A DNA stretch of 64,000 bases from Protula sp. h YS-2021 (taxonomy: Eukaryota; Annelida; Polychaeta; Sabellida; Serpulidae). Shown here in pieces: positions 33,982 through 44,512 of the stretch. The position numbers and the translations under genes were made by a program. The stretch spans positions 16,111,916-16,175,915 of the forward strand of contig OX457027.1 of the NCBI GenBank assembly GCA_949752745.1, in the 5' to 3' direction. A model generated the notes under the pieces. That model was given only the letters and a program-made list of their open reading frames with translations, was not told the DNA's origin and did not search any database. Numbering within the stretch: position 1 is the first letter of the stretch; every line of letters begins with the position of its first letter.

Positions 33982-35241
33982 TTACCGCCTTCTGTTTTGA
34001 AACCACCGTCTCACTGTGGATAGCTCTCTTTCTCTCTGTTTCTTTATATTTATCATTTCTTTTATTTCCTCGGGGGAAATAGCCACCAGGGTATTTTTCC
34101 TTGGCAATGATTTATCCTGAGTTAAATTTCCTATTACTGTTTGGTGTTCAGTTTCTGGTGCATCACTAGTGCTGATAGCGGGACAGTCTGTAGGGACGGT
34201 GGCTCGTCGGCCAGCGTTTACAGGGCGGTGCATTAACTGCGGTTCTAAGAACGGCATATAGTTTAAACTATCGTTTGAACGCTGACTTTGGAGGCATCCT
34301 AGACCCCAGTGGCGCTGGCGCTTTGGGCCACTTTTGACGTCATTCCTTCCTGGCGGACCCGTCTCTAAGGTAATCATTGTCAAATGAGGGTCTAAATTAT
34401 CAGGCCTCGGCATGGAACATTTCCTGGCAAAATCAGCATATGATAATCCATTGACAAAACATACAAGGACCACAGTCATGTTGTCGAAGCCGGCATCGGC
34501 GGTGATGTCCCCGGCGACACAGTCCATCATGAGATTTTCTACTATTTGTTCCGGTTCCACTAAACCAGCTATTTGATATCGAATAAAGTCAACAACTTCT
34601 TGATTTGATTTTACTTCCCAGATGCCATCACAGGCCAACACAACGAATTCTAAATCGGGAGTTATTTCCTTAATGGCAATATCGGGATAGGGTGACACTG
34701 CCTGTAGTTCTTGCGGAATATGTTGCTTGCTTTTCAACTGAAAGTCTCCAAAACATCTTGCTACTGCCAAGGCACCATTGACGCGGTCATCATAGACCCA
34801 TGCCCCAGCTGCCTCAATGCGTTGGCGCTCCTTTGGATTCGACGGCTTATGGTCGTACGACAGAGCCGTGGCGTGACCTCGTATAGACGCCACAGCGCGA
34901 GAATCGCCTAGATTCGTACAATACAACTTGTTATCCTTCAGTAACACAGTCACTGCTGTGGAGCCGACGATATCAGAGGGCAGAATATGAGTGGTGAGCA
35001 TTCTCTTGTCCAAGTCCAGAAAACCATTGCGGAGGGCATCAGGATACCTGCCATCTTTGTATTCTCTGCGGTTAACGATGTCCTTGTGAAGATTATCGCG
35101 GAGATATTTAGCGGCCTGTGCTCCACCGTGACCATCATAAACAGCGAAGTAACTGGCAGAGGGATCCAGAGGCAGGGAGAGCAGTGCCCTGTGTGCATCT
35201 TCCATGGAGGCTCTCCATCCCTGCATTGATGATACTCCAAC
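33982..35241 (-). CDS. PP2C-family protein phosphatase (PPM), terminal exon
   Basis: A 419-codon open exon. The catalytic domain (first ~270 residues) is complete from VGVSSMQGWRASMEDAH on, with the metal-site motifs FAVYDGHGG, NGALAVARCFGDF, LACDGIWEV and FDNMTVVLV. PP2C enzymes are Mg/Mn-dependent Ser/Thr phosphatases; the sequence is closest in feel to the invertebrate ppm-2 type. A CCCCTAG| acceptor at 35243-35242 joins in frame to GTTGGA at 35241, so a short N-terminal exon should lie upstream beyond the LINE or outside the window. The ~150-residue tail is Ser/Pro/Arg-rich and ends WFQNRRR. Having the whole catalytic domain in one exon is unusual in animals and may mean a retrocopy. Confidence 0.85.
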   Translation of the reverse strand, partial: VGVSSMQGWRASMEDAHRALLSLPLDPSASYFAVYDGHGGAQAAKYLRDNLHKDIVNRREYKDGRYPDALRNGFLDLDKRMLTTHILPSDIVGSTAVTVLLKDNKLYCTNLGDSRAVASIRGHATALSYDHKPSNPKERQRIEAAGAWVYDDRVNGALAVARCFGDFQLKSKQHIPQELQAVSPYPDIAIKEITPDLEFVVLACDGIWEVKSNQEVVDFIRYQIAGLVEPEQIVENLMMDCVAGDITADAGFDNMTVVLVCFVNGLSYADFARKCSMPRPDNLDPHLTMITLETGPPGRNDVKSGPKRQRHWGLGCLQSQRSNDSLNYMPFLEPQLMHRPVNAGRRATVPTDCPAISTSDAPETEHQTVIGNLTQDKSLPRKNTLVAISPEEIKEMINIKKQRERELSTVRRWFQNRRR

Positions 35242-35528
35242 CTAGGGGTCAAAATTATTATTTCAGATAGACCATTACACCGTACTCAAAGAATTTTTTT
35301 TATTTGATTGTTTATTTTTCTTACAAATAAATGACTAATATTTTACAAGAGCATAATACAGGGAGCATTTCACAATAACGTCACGACATTTATTCAATCC
35401 ACATTCATTCGAACTGCCACTATCACAGACCCTCGTTACCAAAGGCTACAACCAGTAACAAATATTGCTATCCGTACCCCCTAAAAACATACACACGCAC
35501 ACGCACCCTTGCACACAAATGCCATTAT

Positions 35529-38500
35529 TCATTTTGATAATACGTTACTAATCCTAAAATGTTCTAGATTGTGAGCAACGTTATGAAATAAATAATTTTT
35601 ACTTTGATGAACTAACTCTGGAAATTGATTATATTTATCTGAAAAATTTTTACAAGATAGTGTTTTCTTATCAATTATAATCCGTTTATAAATTGAATGA
35701 AGGATTACCGTTAAACATAGATTTTTCTTGTAGGTTCTCACATGGCAGACATACTGTTTAATGATAAGTGTAATCATATTTACTGCTGTATTTTCTGTAC
35801 CAAATAGAAATTCTTCCTTGCTGAGTGTACTGAATATCTCAGCTGTAGGATCAATTATATTAAACAACTCTGCAAGCCAGGTCACAGTATTTGTACATTC
35901 AAAGGAGACATGATATAATGTATCTGACTTATCCACATTGCAAAATTCGCATATAGCACTTTCCCTAATTTTCCATTTTACAAGATTTTCTCCTGTGTTT
36001 ACAATGTTATGAACAATCTTGAATTGAAAGGATAGCAGTTTCGGTTCCCTTATGCTTTTCCGACATAGAACCAAACTTTCATAAATTTTCTCTCCAGAAA
36101 GTTTTCCTCACAAACTCACTTCCTTATTGCTGTTGGTGGACTAGTTGTAATCGACAGAAATTCCCTGTAAAAATTTTTGCTTTTAGCTTTAGAAATGTCA
36201 ATTTTATTTCCACTCCTCACGCATAGAACGTTACTTTTAAAATTGTTTATAGGTCGAGATAAATGCCCCCTATCCAGCCTTAATCTATCTTTTTTTACTG
36301 CTTGTTTTATAGGTGATAGAACTGCAAAGTATCTTAGAAAGTTTGGTTTAATGTGATAAGTCTCATCAAACTCTGAGTACGAGAACCATGAACCGTCATT
36401 TGTAAGTAGATCCTGGATATAAATTACACCCTTATCAAACCATTCTTGGAGAAATATGCTTTTTCCTTCTACTAAGATTTCTTTGTTGTTCCATATAACG
36501 TACTCAGTATTTTTATTCCACAAAATTTCTTTAGCAAAGTCTAGCATTTCTCTGTAAAATATGGGAAGGTATGGCAGGTTCGAAGTACTATAATTACAAT
36601 ACAGTAAAAATTGTAACCCCCCCCCCCCCACTTGTTTAAAGTATTCATTGACGTAATGGTTCCACCCTTTTCCATTGCTTATTCTACATATCCACTGTAA
36701 TCTCAGAGCCTTAACTTGACACTCAACATCCAAGCTTCTGAGCCCCCCTTCATCATAATCAGCTATAAGAACGTGATGTTTAACTTTTGGTGGCATATAG
36801 CTCCAAATAAAACTATTCATGTCCTTTTGAATAGTTTGCTGAACATTATGCCCTGCATAAGTTATTGATAGGGGTTAAATAAGGTTTGCACTGCCGAAAG
36901 TTTTTGAAATAGTGATTTTACCAACAATACTGAGATCTCTTACAGACCAGACTTTAAGAAGACGATTCATTTTTTCCAATTTTTCCACAAAGTTGTATGA
37001 GAAATTTTGTTTTTCATCCCGCCCAATATGTATTCCAAGCATATTAAATGACCCATTCTTAATTGACATATTCATCACATTTATACTTTTATCTCTCCAC
37101 GGACCTAAAAAGATTAAAACAGATTTCTCCGTATTTAATTTAAGACCTGCCATTTCCGAAAACCATCTAAGTGTCTCAATCAGTGTGTATATGTTACAGG
37201 GAATCTGTGTAATTAGGGATTTCATGAAATTCCTAGGGAATTCGTGTAATGAATAAGCTCATATTTATTATAAAACTATTTTGAAAAATTATCCATTCAG
37301 GAAGGCTGTTTAGTGGTTCTTCAAAACTGTGTATCCCTTTTCACATCGAAAGGAATTGTAATTTATAACAGTACCATCCAAAATAATAGAATTTGGCGGG
37401 AAATGTGACATAGGTTACATAAGACCAAAAATATCGCTAAATTCAGGTACTGAAATATTACATGAATGACAGTTTGGCAATCGAGTGCTTTGAGTATATT
37501 AATTCAAAATCTACTATTAATTTCGGTTAAATACTACATTACAAACATGAAAATTATTAATACAAACATCGAAATTGATTGAGCAAATTATTACACGAAT
37601 CCACTAGGGATTTCATGAAATCCCTAATTTCACAGATTCCCTGTAACATATATAGAGGGTATATCCTTCAGTAAACATGTGCAATCATCTGCAAATTGTT
37701 TGATTTTGTTGGTATGTGAACCAATTGTAATACCTTTTATATCTTCATTATTTCTGATTTTATCCCCCATTACATCAGCACATAATATAAACAGTAAACA
37801 TGATAGACCGCAACCCTGCCTTTCTCCTCTTTTCAGCTGAAACCAATTTGAAGAAAAGCCATTATTAATGACACAACTGTAAATCTCAGTATAGCAACAT
37901 TTCACCGAGGCAATAAAATTTGGACCAAAGTTACACTTTTCTAAAACCGCAAACATAAAGGGCCACTCGATTGAATCGAAAGCCTTTTCAAAGTCCAGTT
38001 GAACTAATACACCAGTCTCGTCTAAACGGTCACAATGCTCTATTAAATCCTCTATAAAACGAATACTTTCACCTATTAATCTACCTTTGATAAACCCAGA
38101 GTGGCCAGGGTGAATAATTTCAGTTATAACTTTTTCTAATCTTTTAGCCAGGGTATTTGTAAAAATTTTGTAATCGATATTAAGTAGACTGACAGGCCTC
38201 TAATTCTTTATTTTTGTAGGGTCTTTACCCTTTTTTCTAATAGTGTTAAAATTCCTCTTCTCTGTGACATTGACAGTAACCCTGTTTGTCGGGAGAAATT
38301 TAAACACTCGACTAGTTTTGGTCCAATGCAGTCCCAAAGTTCCTTATAAAATTCTGCAGTTAGTCCGTCGCAGCCTGGTGATTTATTTGGTTTGAAATTC
38401 TTAAGAGCTTCCCAACATTCTTCAACTGTTAACTCAGTTTCACAAAATTGCATTTGATCTCGAGAAAGCTTCCGTTCAATGCAAAAGTTTCGATAAATGT

Positions 38501-38870
38501 GTGCGTTCTCTTGAGCATTTCCAAACCTTGAAGAATAAAGGTGTATATAAAAAGACTCAAGCAAATTTAGAATTTTAGTAGGATCCGTTACCTCCTCGTT
38601 GTTCTCACTAAGAAGTCTTTTAATTGTCTTTCTCTCGAAAGAGGATTTTGAAGTGTTTAAAAAGTACGAGTTACTTTTCTCGTTTTTTTCAATGTATTCT
38701 AGTCGCGATCTCAGCCAAGCTCCTTTAGACTTTTCTTCTTCAATAGACTCAATTTCAAGCTTTAATTTTTCATACTCATTTATATCGGCATTACATGCCT
38801 GATCATTACATATCATTATATCCAGCTCTTCTATTTTTTGTATTTATGTTTGTTCCTTTTTCCTCTTTTT
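35529..38870 (-). mobile_element. 5'-truncated Tx1/L1-type LINE, decayed
   Basis: Minus-strand frames in series: 38816-38208 with SRLEYIEKNEKSNSYFLN and SPGCDGLTAEFYKELW, then a shifted frame with the D-F-E-K-A-F-D-S region near 38.0 kb, 37956-37650 with QLKRGERQGCGLS and QFADDCTCLL (reverse transcriptase catalytic motif), 37191-36875, 36820-36116, and 36074-35529 with a CEFC...H...C zinc-knuckle. This order is that of ORF2 of L1/Tx1 LINEs. The endonuclease part is absent, several frameshifts are present, and a MITE splits it. Inactive. Confidence 0.85.
37192..37648. mobile_element. 457-bp MITE inserted in the LINE, TATA target duplication
   Basis: Inverted ends TGTTACAGGGAATCTGTG...CACAGATTCCCTGTAACA, with AGGGATTTCATGAAAT repeated inside both ends. 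Flanked by TATA at 37188-37191 and 37649-37652. Removing the insert and one TATA rejoins the LINE frame exactly, which fixes the boundaries. Confidence 0.85.
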
Positions 38871-39667
38871 TTTTAGTCCTGTTTTACAATAATTAATCTC
38901 AAAGAAATTTGATAGTACTTTGAAAAGAGTGAGCATAAAATATTTTCAGCTGCCCTGTGAAAAATCAGAATGGCGGGTTTTGCCGAATATGGCGGCTTGC
39001 ATATGTAGTATCCCACGGTCACACTTGGATAGGGTCAGTTTCTTTGTACTGCCTTTTAGATGTATTCTTCTATTACTCATCATGACGTGCACGGCCTGTT
39101 TTAAAGACTGAATGGGAATTAGCACTGGAGACACATATGCAATGTCCTTTGGGCAAAATAGACATTAAGCAGCGTTACAGGCCTTCATATATTCCCTAGG
39201 GAGCGGGGGGGGGGGGGGGGGACACTCACCACTGAACTTGCTACCAGGCGCGTCCTTGATTTTTAAAATGACTCCTAAGCCTATAATGCTAATTTAAAAT
39301 AATTCTTCCTTTTTAACCAAAAGCTTAGTGAAGTTATGAACGAAATACCCTTTTGTGGGAAATGCTGAGTACTGAATTAAAATTACCCCCTTTTTTAAAC
39401 AAAATTGGCACGGCAGGGGGGTACACGCATTGTAACACATATGATACCAAGTGCTCCCTCCCCCCCCCCCCCCCGGCATATGTTACACAGTACACGACCT
39501 CAACATTATCCGCGAAAAAACCACCGCTGAAACAAGGAATATAAGAACCACAAGCCAGGGTGGGGAGCGGAATATAACGATACAACTACACGAGCTTCGG
39601 AAAACCATCTCGAAGTCTGTAGAACTAGCGGCATGAGCCTTGCAGGCGACTGGAAATGAAGACGGAA
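38871..39667. other. Non-coding DNA with homopolymer runs
   Basis: G-run near 39,210 and C-run near 39,465. No gene or known repeat recognised. Confidence 0.5.
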
Positions 39668-40297
39668 CCCAGCAAACATTAAGACGTCAGAATGACGTCG
39701 GGTCGGCGTCGTGACCCCACGTTTCCGACGTCGGACTGACTTGCCGGTTTTGGTTGTTTTTGAAATGGAACCGACGTCGGATTTTCAACGTCAGTATGAC
39801 GTCCCGTTTCCTAACTGAAAGTGACATCGGGTTTTCCACCTTGAAACGACAAGTCTTAGACACGTGTTACAAAAATAGTCTAGAGTTATATAATTAATAG
39901 ATAATTAATCATTCAACTGCTGTTGTGAAATACATACGAAAGCATTTTCCATGTAAATTTTTACAATCTAGGAAGAAAAATACCGACGCGCCATCAAAAT
40001 TCTAAAATTTTCATGTAAAAATTACTTTTTTTCTTCCTCTTTTTCAAAATGACTTACATTTCCGGTGAGTGATAATAAATGTTCATCGCTTTTTGGTCTT
40101 TTTTTTTTGCAACGTCGGAATGACGTCAGAAAACCGACGTTTCCTCGACGTCGGAATAAAGTCGGGTTTTGGGGAAATAGGTCGCGACGTAATTCCACCC
40201 ATTTTACAACCTTATTTTATTCAGAATATGGTTGTGAAGTGGTTGCGACCAAAATCCAATCTTTTTCAACCAAAAAAGACGTCGGTTGTTTGCTGGG
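39668..40297. mobile_element. 630-bp MITE with CCCAGCAAAC ends
   Basis: Starts CCCAGCAAACATTAAGACGTC and ends GACGTCGGTTGTTTGCTGGG, inverted ends. Many GACGTCGG words lie within 200 bp of each end. No coding capacity; no clear target duplication. Confidence 0.6.
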
Positions 40298-42407
40298 AAG
40301 ATGTAGAATGTCACATTGTGTAGGTCGTACGAAATATTTTCCGGTGGGTAAAATGCAACCGTTTTGCTTTCCACTAAGTTGTACTACCTTAGTGTTCCAG
40401 GGTTACCAAAATTTCCATATCCCTGGATATCGGCAATTGTTTCAGCTCACTCTTTGACTTTGACAAAATATTGAACTGGCACTGAGGAATTTACAAGATG
40501 ATTATTTCGATATAATAGAGTTTGTATAAGGTATACATCTCATGATTCAGAAAACCACATGCTTGAATAAACATGTCCGGTGTCCAATGCCTAACTCCAT
40601 TCCGCTTGAACTCATTTTCAGAGTTCACTTTCTGGGTTTGAAATTGTTTAGGAATGCATGTTTTGTTTCGATTTGACCACAAGCGGAATAGGTAGATTTC
40701 AATTTGAACATTGAACCCATAATTTTTGTTTTGATATGTCATTTTTTTTTCTTTTACAAAACAATCAAAAGTGACCTTTTCAAAGAATTTAATCACCTCG
40801 TTTTTCTTCAACGAAATTTTAAAAACCCATATTAATTCGTTCTGAAACAGTACAATGACAGATTTGTGAAATATACTACAACATCGTTCTTGCCTAAAGC
40901 TTCAGAATTTTTTTATTTGTTTAAAGTAGGAATCATTTCTAAAGCACCCTTTCTATGGAAAGCCTTCCCCTTTTAACGAAATAGGCACTCCGCGTCGACC
41001 GCATCAGACCTTAAATTACCTCCTTTTTCCGCGTTTGTTTTTTGAACACGCCTGGTAACATATGATGCCTACCCCCTCTCTCTCCTGTGGGGAATAACCC
41101 TTGCAAGTCCATAGGCGTACGAACCGGGGGGCCGGGGAGAGCCTCAGCCCCCCCCCCCCCCCCCCACTTTTCAGGGTGGGGGCCATAGTATCTTTTGCCC
41201 CCCCCCCCGTTACGAAAGTTTGCCCCCCCCCCCCCCAGTTGTAAAAACGTGGCTAGGCCAATGTACAATAAGTCATTTATACACCGAGTACCTTTAAACT
41301 GGCATTGGCATATCCTCTTGTAACTTTGGCTGTATTTGGCTGTCGAATCGGCTGGCAGGCATGTGTACTTGGATGCACGATATTTGAAGGATTTGCCGCT
41401 AAAGCTCTGAGAAGGTCTTCACTAAATGATCCAACATTGCAATTTTTATTCATTATTATTAATGTATAATTAATTTGTTTTGGTTGGTTTAATCTTCTCT
41501 CGTTGTTCTTTGTATTATTTTCCCCTGTAATTCACAGTAACATGACAATTTTTATACTGTTCATGCATTGAAATAGTTTAAAAGTATTTTACGAGAACGA
41601 AGTTTCATTATCTTATGGATTCCTACGGCAACTGTACCCTTGAGGAAAACCATTATTTCATTTTCGTTTATGACGTGTTTATTTGGTAAACTGACGTCAC
41701 AATGCCCCATATAATAGCATTGTTTCAATAAAATGAAACAACTGTGCATGTGACGAAACGGAGAGAATCTTAACGAAAGGCCAACTAGATCGGGCAAATC
41801 GGAGATCTGCAGAGAGGATGGGGTAGGTGTGTGGGGGGGGGGGGGGAGGGAGGGGGGGGGCACGTCTCACAGTGCCTTCAGAAACCCAGCTATTAGCTTC
41901 GCTCGTTTCCACATAAAATCTTGAATTCGCGCCACATGGGAAGGGCGGGGGGTGTTTTGAGGGGAGGGGAAGGGATTGTATGGCCCAGTCTTTGCCGAAA
42001 AAGCACCTCCTTTCGTGCTTTTTTTTTTTTTTTGGCGCAGTGGGGTTGGAGGGCGAGGAATTGCACCACCTGGATCACACGATTAAAAATGTATTACTGG
42101 TATGAAAAGGATTCCTATTTATTCCGTTCTCTCGAAAACCGCCCCTCCCATCTAAGCTTAGCAGTGCTCAGCGTTCAATGGTTTCACGTCACAGGAGGCT
42201 GGAATATTTTATCTACGAGTTTATAGCCACTTCTACAGCAGAACAAAAGCAAATGAGTTTTTTTAAACGTGGACAAGAAGAAACATATTTTCATTTTTAT
42301 TGTCGTCGAAATTCAAATTTCTTTTGTTAACGCTCATCAACATTAGAAAGCCTTGTCAACAAGAAGTAGGGTGTAAATAAGAGTTTTCCCCCACCTTTTT
42401 ATGGTAT
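40298..42407. other. Non-coding DNA with C/G homopolymers
   Basis: Long C-runs at 41,150-41,240 and G-runs near 41,840 generate low-complexity Gly/Pro frames. No gene supported. Confidence 0.5.
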
Positions 42408-42458
42408 AAGTCTTAAGAGTTCTGCCCCACATTAAGTCTTAGAGTTCTGCCCCACATT
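42408..42458. repeat. Tandem duplication of the element C left terminus
   Basis: AAGTCTTA(A)GAGTTCTGCCCCACATT occurs twice in a row (42408-42433 and 42434-42458). The second copy continues into the inverted repeat. The element end is therefore doubled, with one base difference. Confidence 0.85.
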
Positions 42459-42785
42459 CTGCCGCGGGTGTAAGAGAGGTTACGATAGAGTGTGACGAAA
42501 GAAAACGTCATATGATGCAGGGATGATGCAAGGATAGCGATTGCGAGCGAAAAGTGTGTTTCCGGTGGAAGGATTGCGAAAGGTTGTACGTTGTGTGTAG
42601 AATGGTATAATGGGGTGGGGGGCTTGTGAAAAAAAAAGCCGAGACGTCTCGAGTGAAAGGGTGTGTGTGTGCCGAGACGGGTGCCGCATAATGTGTGAAA
42701 GGTCAGACCACCCCCCACCCCCCCACCCCTCCCCAAAAAAAGCCGAGACGTCTCGAGTGAAAGGGTGTGTGTGTGCCGAGACGGG
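42442..42785. repeat. Left terminal inverted repeat of element C
   Basis: Inverse of 63655-64000 with few differences (one short divergent patch near 42,543-42,550). It contains two copies of a motif with GAGACGTCTCGAGTGAAAGG and a (GT)n. The second copy of a 103-bp unit on the left side continues past the inverted repeat. Confidence 0.9.
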
Positions 42786-42825
42786 TGCCGCATAATGTGT
42801 GAAAGGTCAGACCACCCCCCCCCCA

Positions 42826-43022
42826 CCCCTCCCCAAGAATCCTTGTCGACCACCCCCCCCACCCCTCCCCAAGAATCCTTGTCGACCACCCCCCCACCCC
42901 TCCCCAAGAATCTGTGTTGCCGACCTGCCCCCCCCACCCCTCCCCAAGAATCCTTGTCGACCATCCCCCCGCACCCCTCCCCCAAGAATTTGTGTTGTCG
43001 ACCACCCCCCCACCCCTCCCCC
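42826..43022. repeat. C-rich ~34-bp minisatellite
   Basis: About six copies of a unit with CACCCCTCCCCAAGAAT and TTGTCGACCACC. Inverted copies of the same unit are at 60.61-60.72 kb and 62.59-62.70 kb, so it marks both subterminal regions of element C. Confidence 0.85.
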
Positions 43023-43030
43023 AGAACTCA

Positions 43031-43038
43031 TATATAAG
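43031..43038 (+). promoter_or_regulatory. TATA box of the 43095 gene
   Basis: TATATAAG 57 bp before the ATG at 43095, right after the subterminal repeats. Confidence 0.65.
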
Positions 43039-43094
43039 TGAGGCTGTTGTCAGTGTAGCCACCAGAGGTACACACACACAAAGAGGTACACAAG

Positions 43095-43631
43095 ATGAAC
43101 TCGCCAGCTATAGATGACCTGAGCCGTTTCAAAGCCGATGAAGTAGTTAGGATTGTGATGCCGTTGATGGATAAGAAGGGGAAAGCTGAAGCAAAAGTTG
43201 AAATGAACTATGCATTAGAAGAAAGTTTAAACTTTCCTTCGAGTGTAGCACCAGTACCGCCACCAGTGGAGGAGGGGGAGAAGACGCGCAGATTCAGGGT
43301 GTGGAAGAAAGGCCGCGGCATGGTCACGCTAACGACCGAGTGCTTCAGATGCTTTTGCTTGCTAGAATATGAAGGACAGTTACATAATTGCCCTGTCAAG
43401 CATGATGCTCCACGACATTATTGTTGTAAGACCTGCGGCGGGCTACTACCATACAAGTTCACAGCGAGATTGTATGGACAAGAGGAATGCACAGACTGCT
43501 GGTGGTGCGGGGCAGCGTTAAAAAACTTCAACTATTATAACTTTCACCCATTTAAATGTTCGAAGAGGCCATTCAGCATGAACCAATTTTATCGCTACCA
43601 GTGCGATTGTGGTGAGCCGACGTGCTGGTAA
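43095..43631 (+). CDS. Cys-rich zinc-binding-like protein of unknown family
   Basis: 178 residues from the ATG at 43095. N-terminal ~60 residues are helical and mixed charge; then a basic RFRVWKKGRGMVTLTTECF segment and at least four Cys pairs (CFRCFC, HYCCKTCGG, CTDCWWCG, CDCGEPTCW), suggesting two zinc ribbons. First gene inside the left terminus, under its own TATA box, so probably early. A truncated duplicate follows. No homologue is present in A or B. Function not recognised; the wide spacing of Cys pairs resembles recombinase or transcription-factor zinc ribbons only loosely. Confidence 0.7.
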   Translation: MNSPAIDDLSRFKADEVVRIVMPLMDKKGKAEAKVEMNYALEESLNFPSSVAPVPPPVEEGEKTRRFRVWKKGRGMVTLTTECFRCFCLLEYEGQLHNCPVKHDAPRHYCCKTCGGLLPYKFTARLYGQEECTDCWWCGAALKNFNYYNFHPFKCSKRPFSMNQFYRYQCDCGEPTCW

Positions 43632-44030
43632 AGGAGAGGCGCTGCCGCCAGTGGAGGAGCCGCACAGATTCAGGGTGTGGAAGAAAGGCCGCGGCATGGT
43701 CACGCTAACGACCGAGTGCTTCAGGTACTTTTGCTTGCTAGAATATGAAGGACAGTTACATATCACTTGCTTAACCGTCTCGTTGGACGTCTCGTTGGCG
43801 TCTCGAGTGAAAGAAGCTGCTTACGGGACACACTGGACCACGGTCTATGGGCCCACTGGGAAGAGTAGCACAGCAGTCACTTGCTTCACCGTCTCGTTGG
43901 CGTCTCGAGTGAAAGAAGCTGCTTACGGGACACACTGGACCACGGTCTATTGGGCCACTGGGAATCGCTACCAGTGCGACGTCGTGCACAGATTGTTGGT
44001 GGTGCGCCAGTGCGGAGAGCCAACGTGTTG
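43632..44030 (+). pseudogene. Partial duplicate of the 43095 gene with inserted repeats
   Basis: 43,646-43,760 repeats 43,264-43,385 almost exactly (GRGMVTLTTECF...LEYEGQLH). Two copies of a ~102-bp unit with GTCTCGTTGGCGTCTCGAGT and GACACACTGGACCACGG follow, then a short match to the 3' end of the gene (YQCD...CGEPTC). The result is open for 140 codons but looks like a broken copy into which the element-specific repeat was placed. Confidence 0.65.
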
Positions 44031-44187
44031 AACATCATGGACTGGGGGGGGGGGTACATCAGCGCTGTGTATAGTGTGAGTTTTTAGTGAACTTTAGACA
44101 TTGCAGTTTATGAATGACATTTTTTTTACATTTTTAACGTTAAATTGTTTAAATATATTAGCACAGACTCTATGTGTTTATAGTGTT

Positions 44188-44211
44188 GCGAGTTCATCTT
44201 GTGTACCTCTT
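44188..44211 (-). repeat. 24-bp inverted copy of the 43095 start-codon region
   Basis: Exact reverse complement of 43081-43104, which covers the last 14 bases before the ATG and the first codons of the Cys-rich gene. Surrounding DNA (44.1-44.4 kb) is AT-rich with repeated TTTAACGTTAAATTGTTT-like words. Confidence 0.85.
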
Positions 44212-44414
44212 ATGTTTAACGTTTTTTGGTTTTATCTTTTAGCATTTAACGTTAAATTGTTTTAATTTTAATTTTTTACATTTAACGCTAACTTGTTATA
44301 TTTTATTGCATGAAAATATTTGTGGTTATAGTTAAGTGGAAAAGTATTGTTAGATGTTGAGAAGCAAGAATAAAAATTGTTTTTACTTTCAAAAAGCCTC
44401 TTTGTGTGTGCGTG

Positions 44415-44425
44415 TATATAAAAGG
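44415..44425 (+). promoter_or_regulatory. TATA box of the PolB gene
   Basis: TATATAAAAGG 88 bp before the ATG at 44513. Confidence 0.65.
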
Positions 44426-44512
44426 GGAGGGGGGAAACATCACATCAGTCTTTCGTAGTTGACGGCGGTAGCAGCAGCAGCGCAGCGCAGCACAGCACAG
44501 CAAGCAGCAAGG

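Noticed and set aside
39334..39636. Short frames around a C-run
   Set aside because: Homopolymer-driven and with no recognisable domain.
42413..43117. Gly/Pro-rich frames in the left terminus of element C
   Set aside because: They come from C/G-rich minisatellites and the inverted repeat; matching frames arise at the other end.
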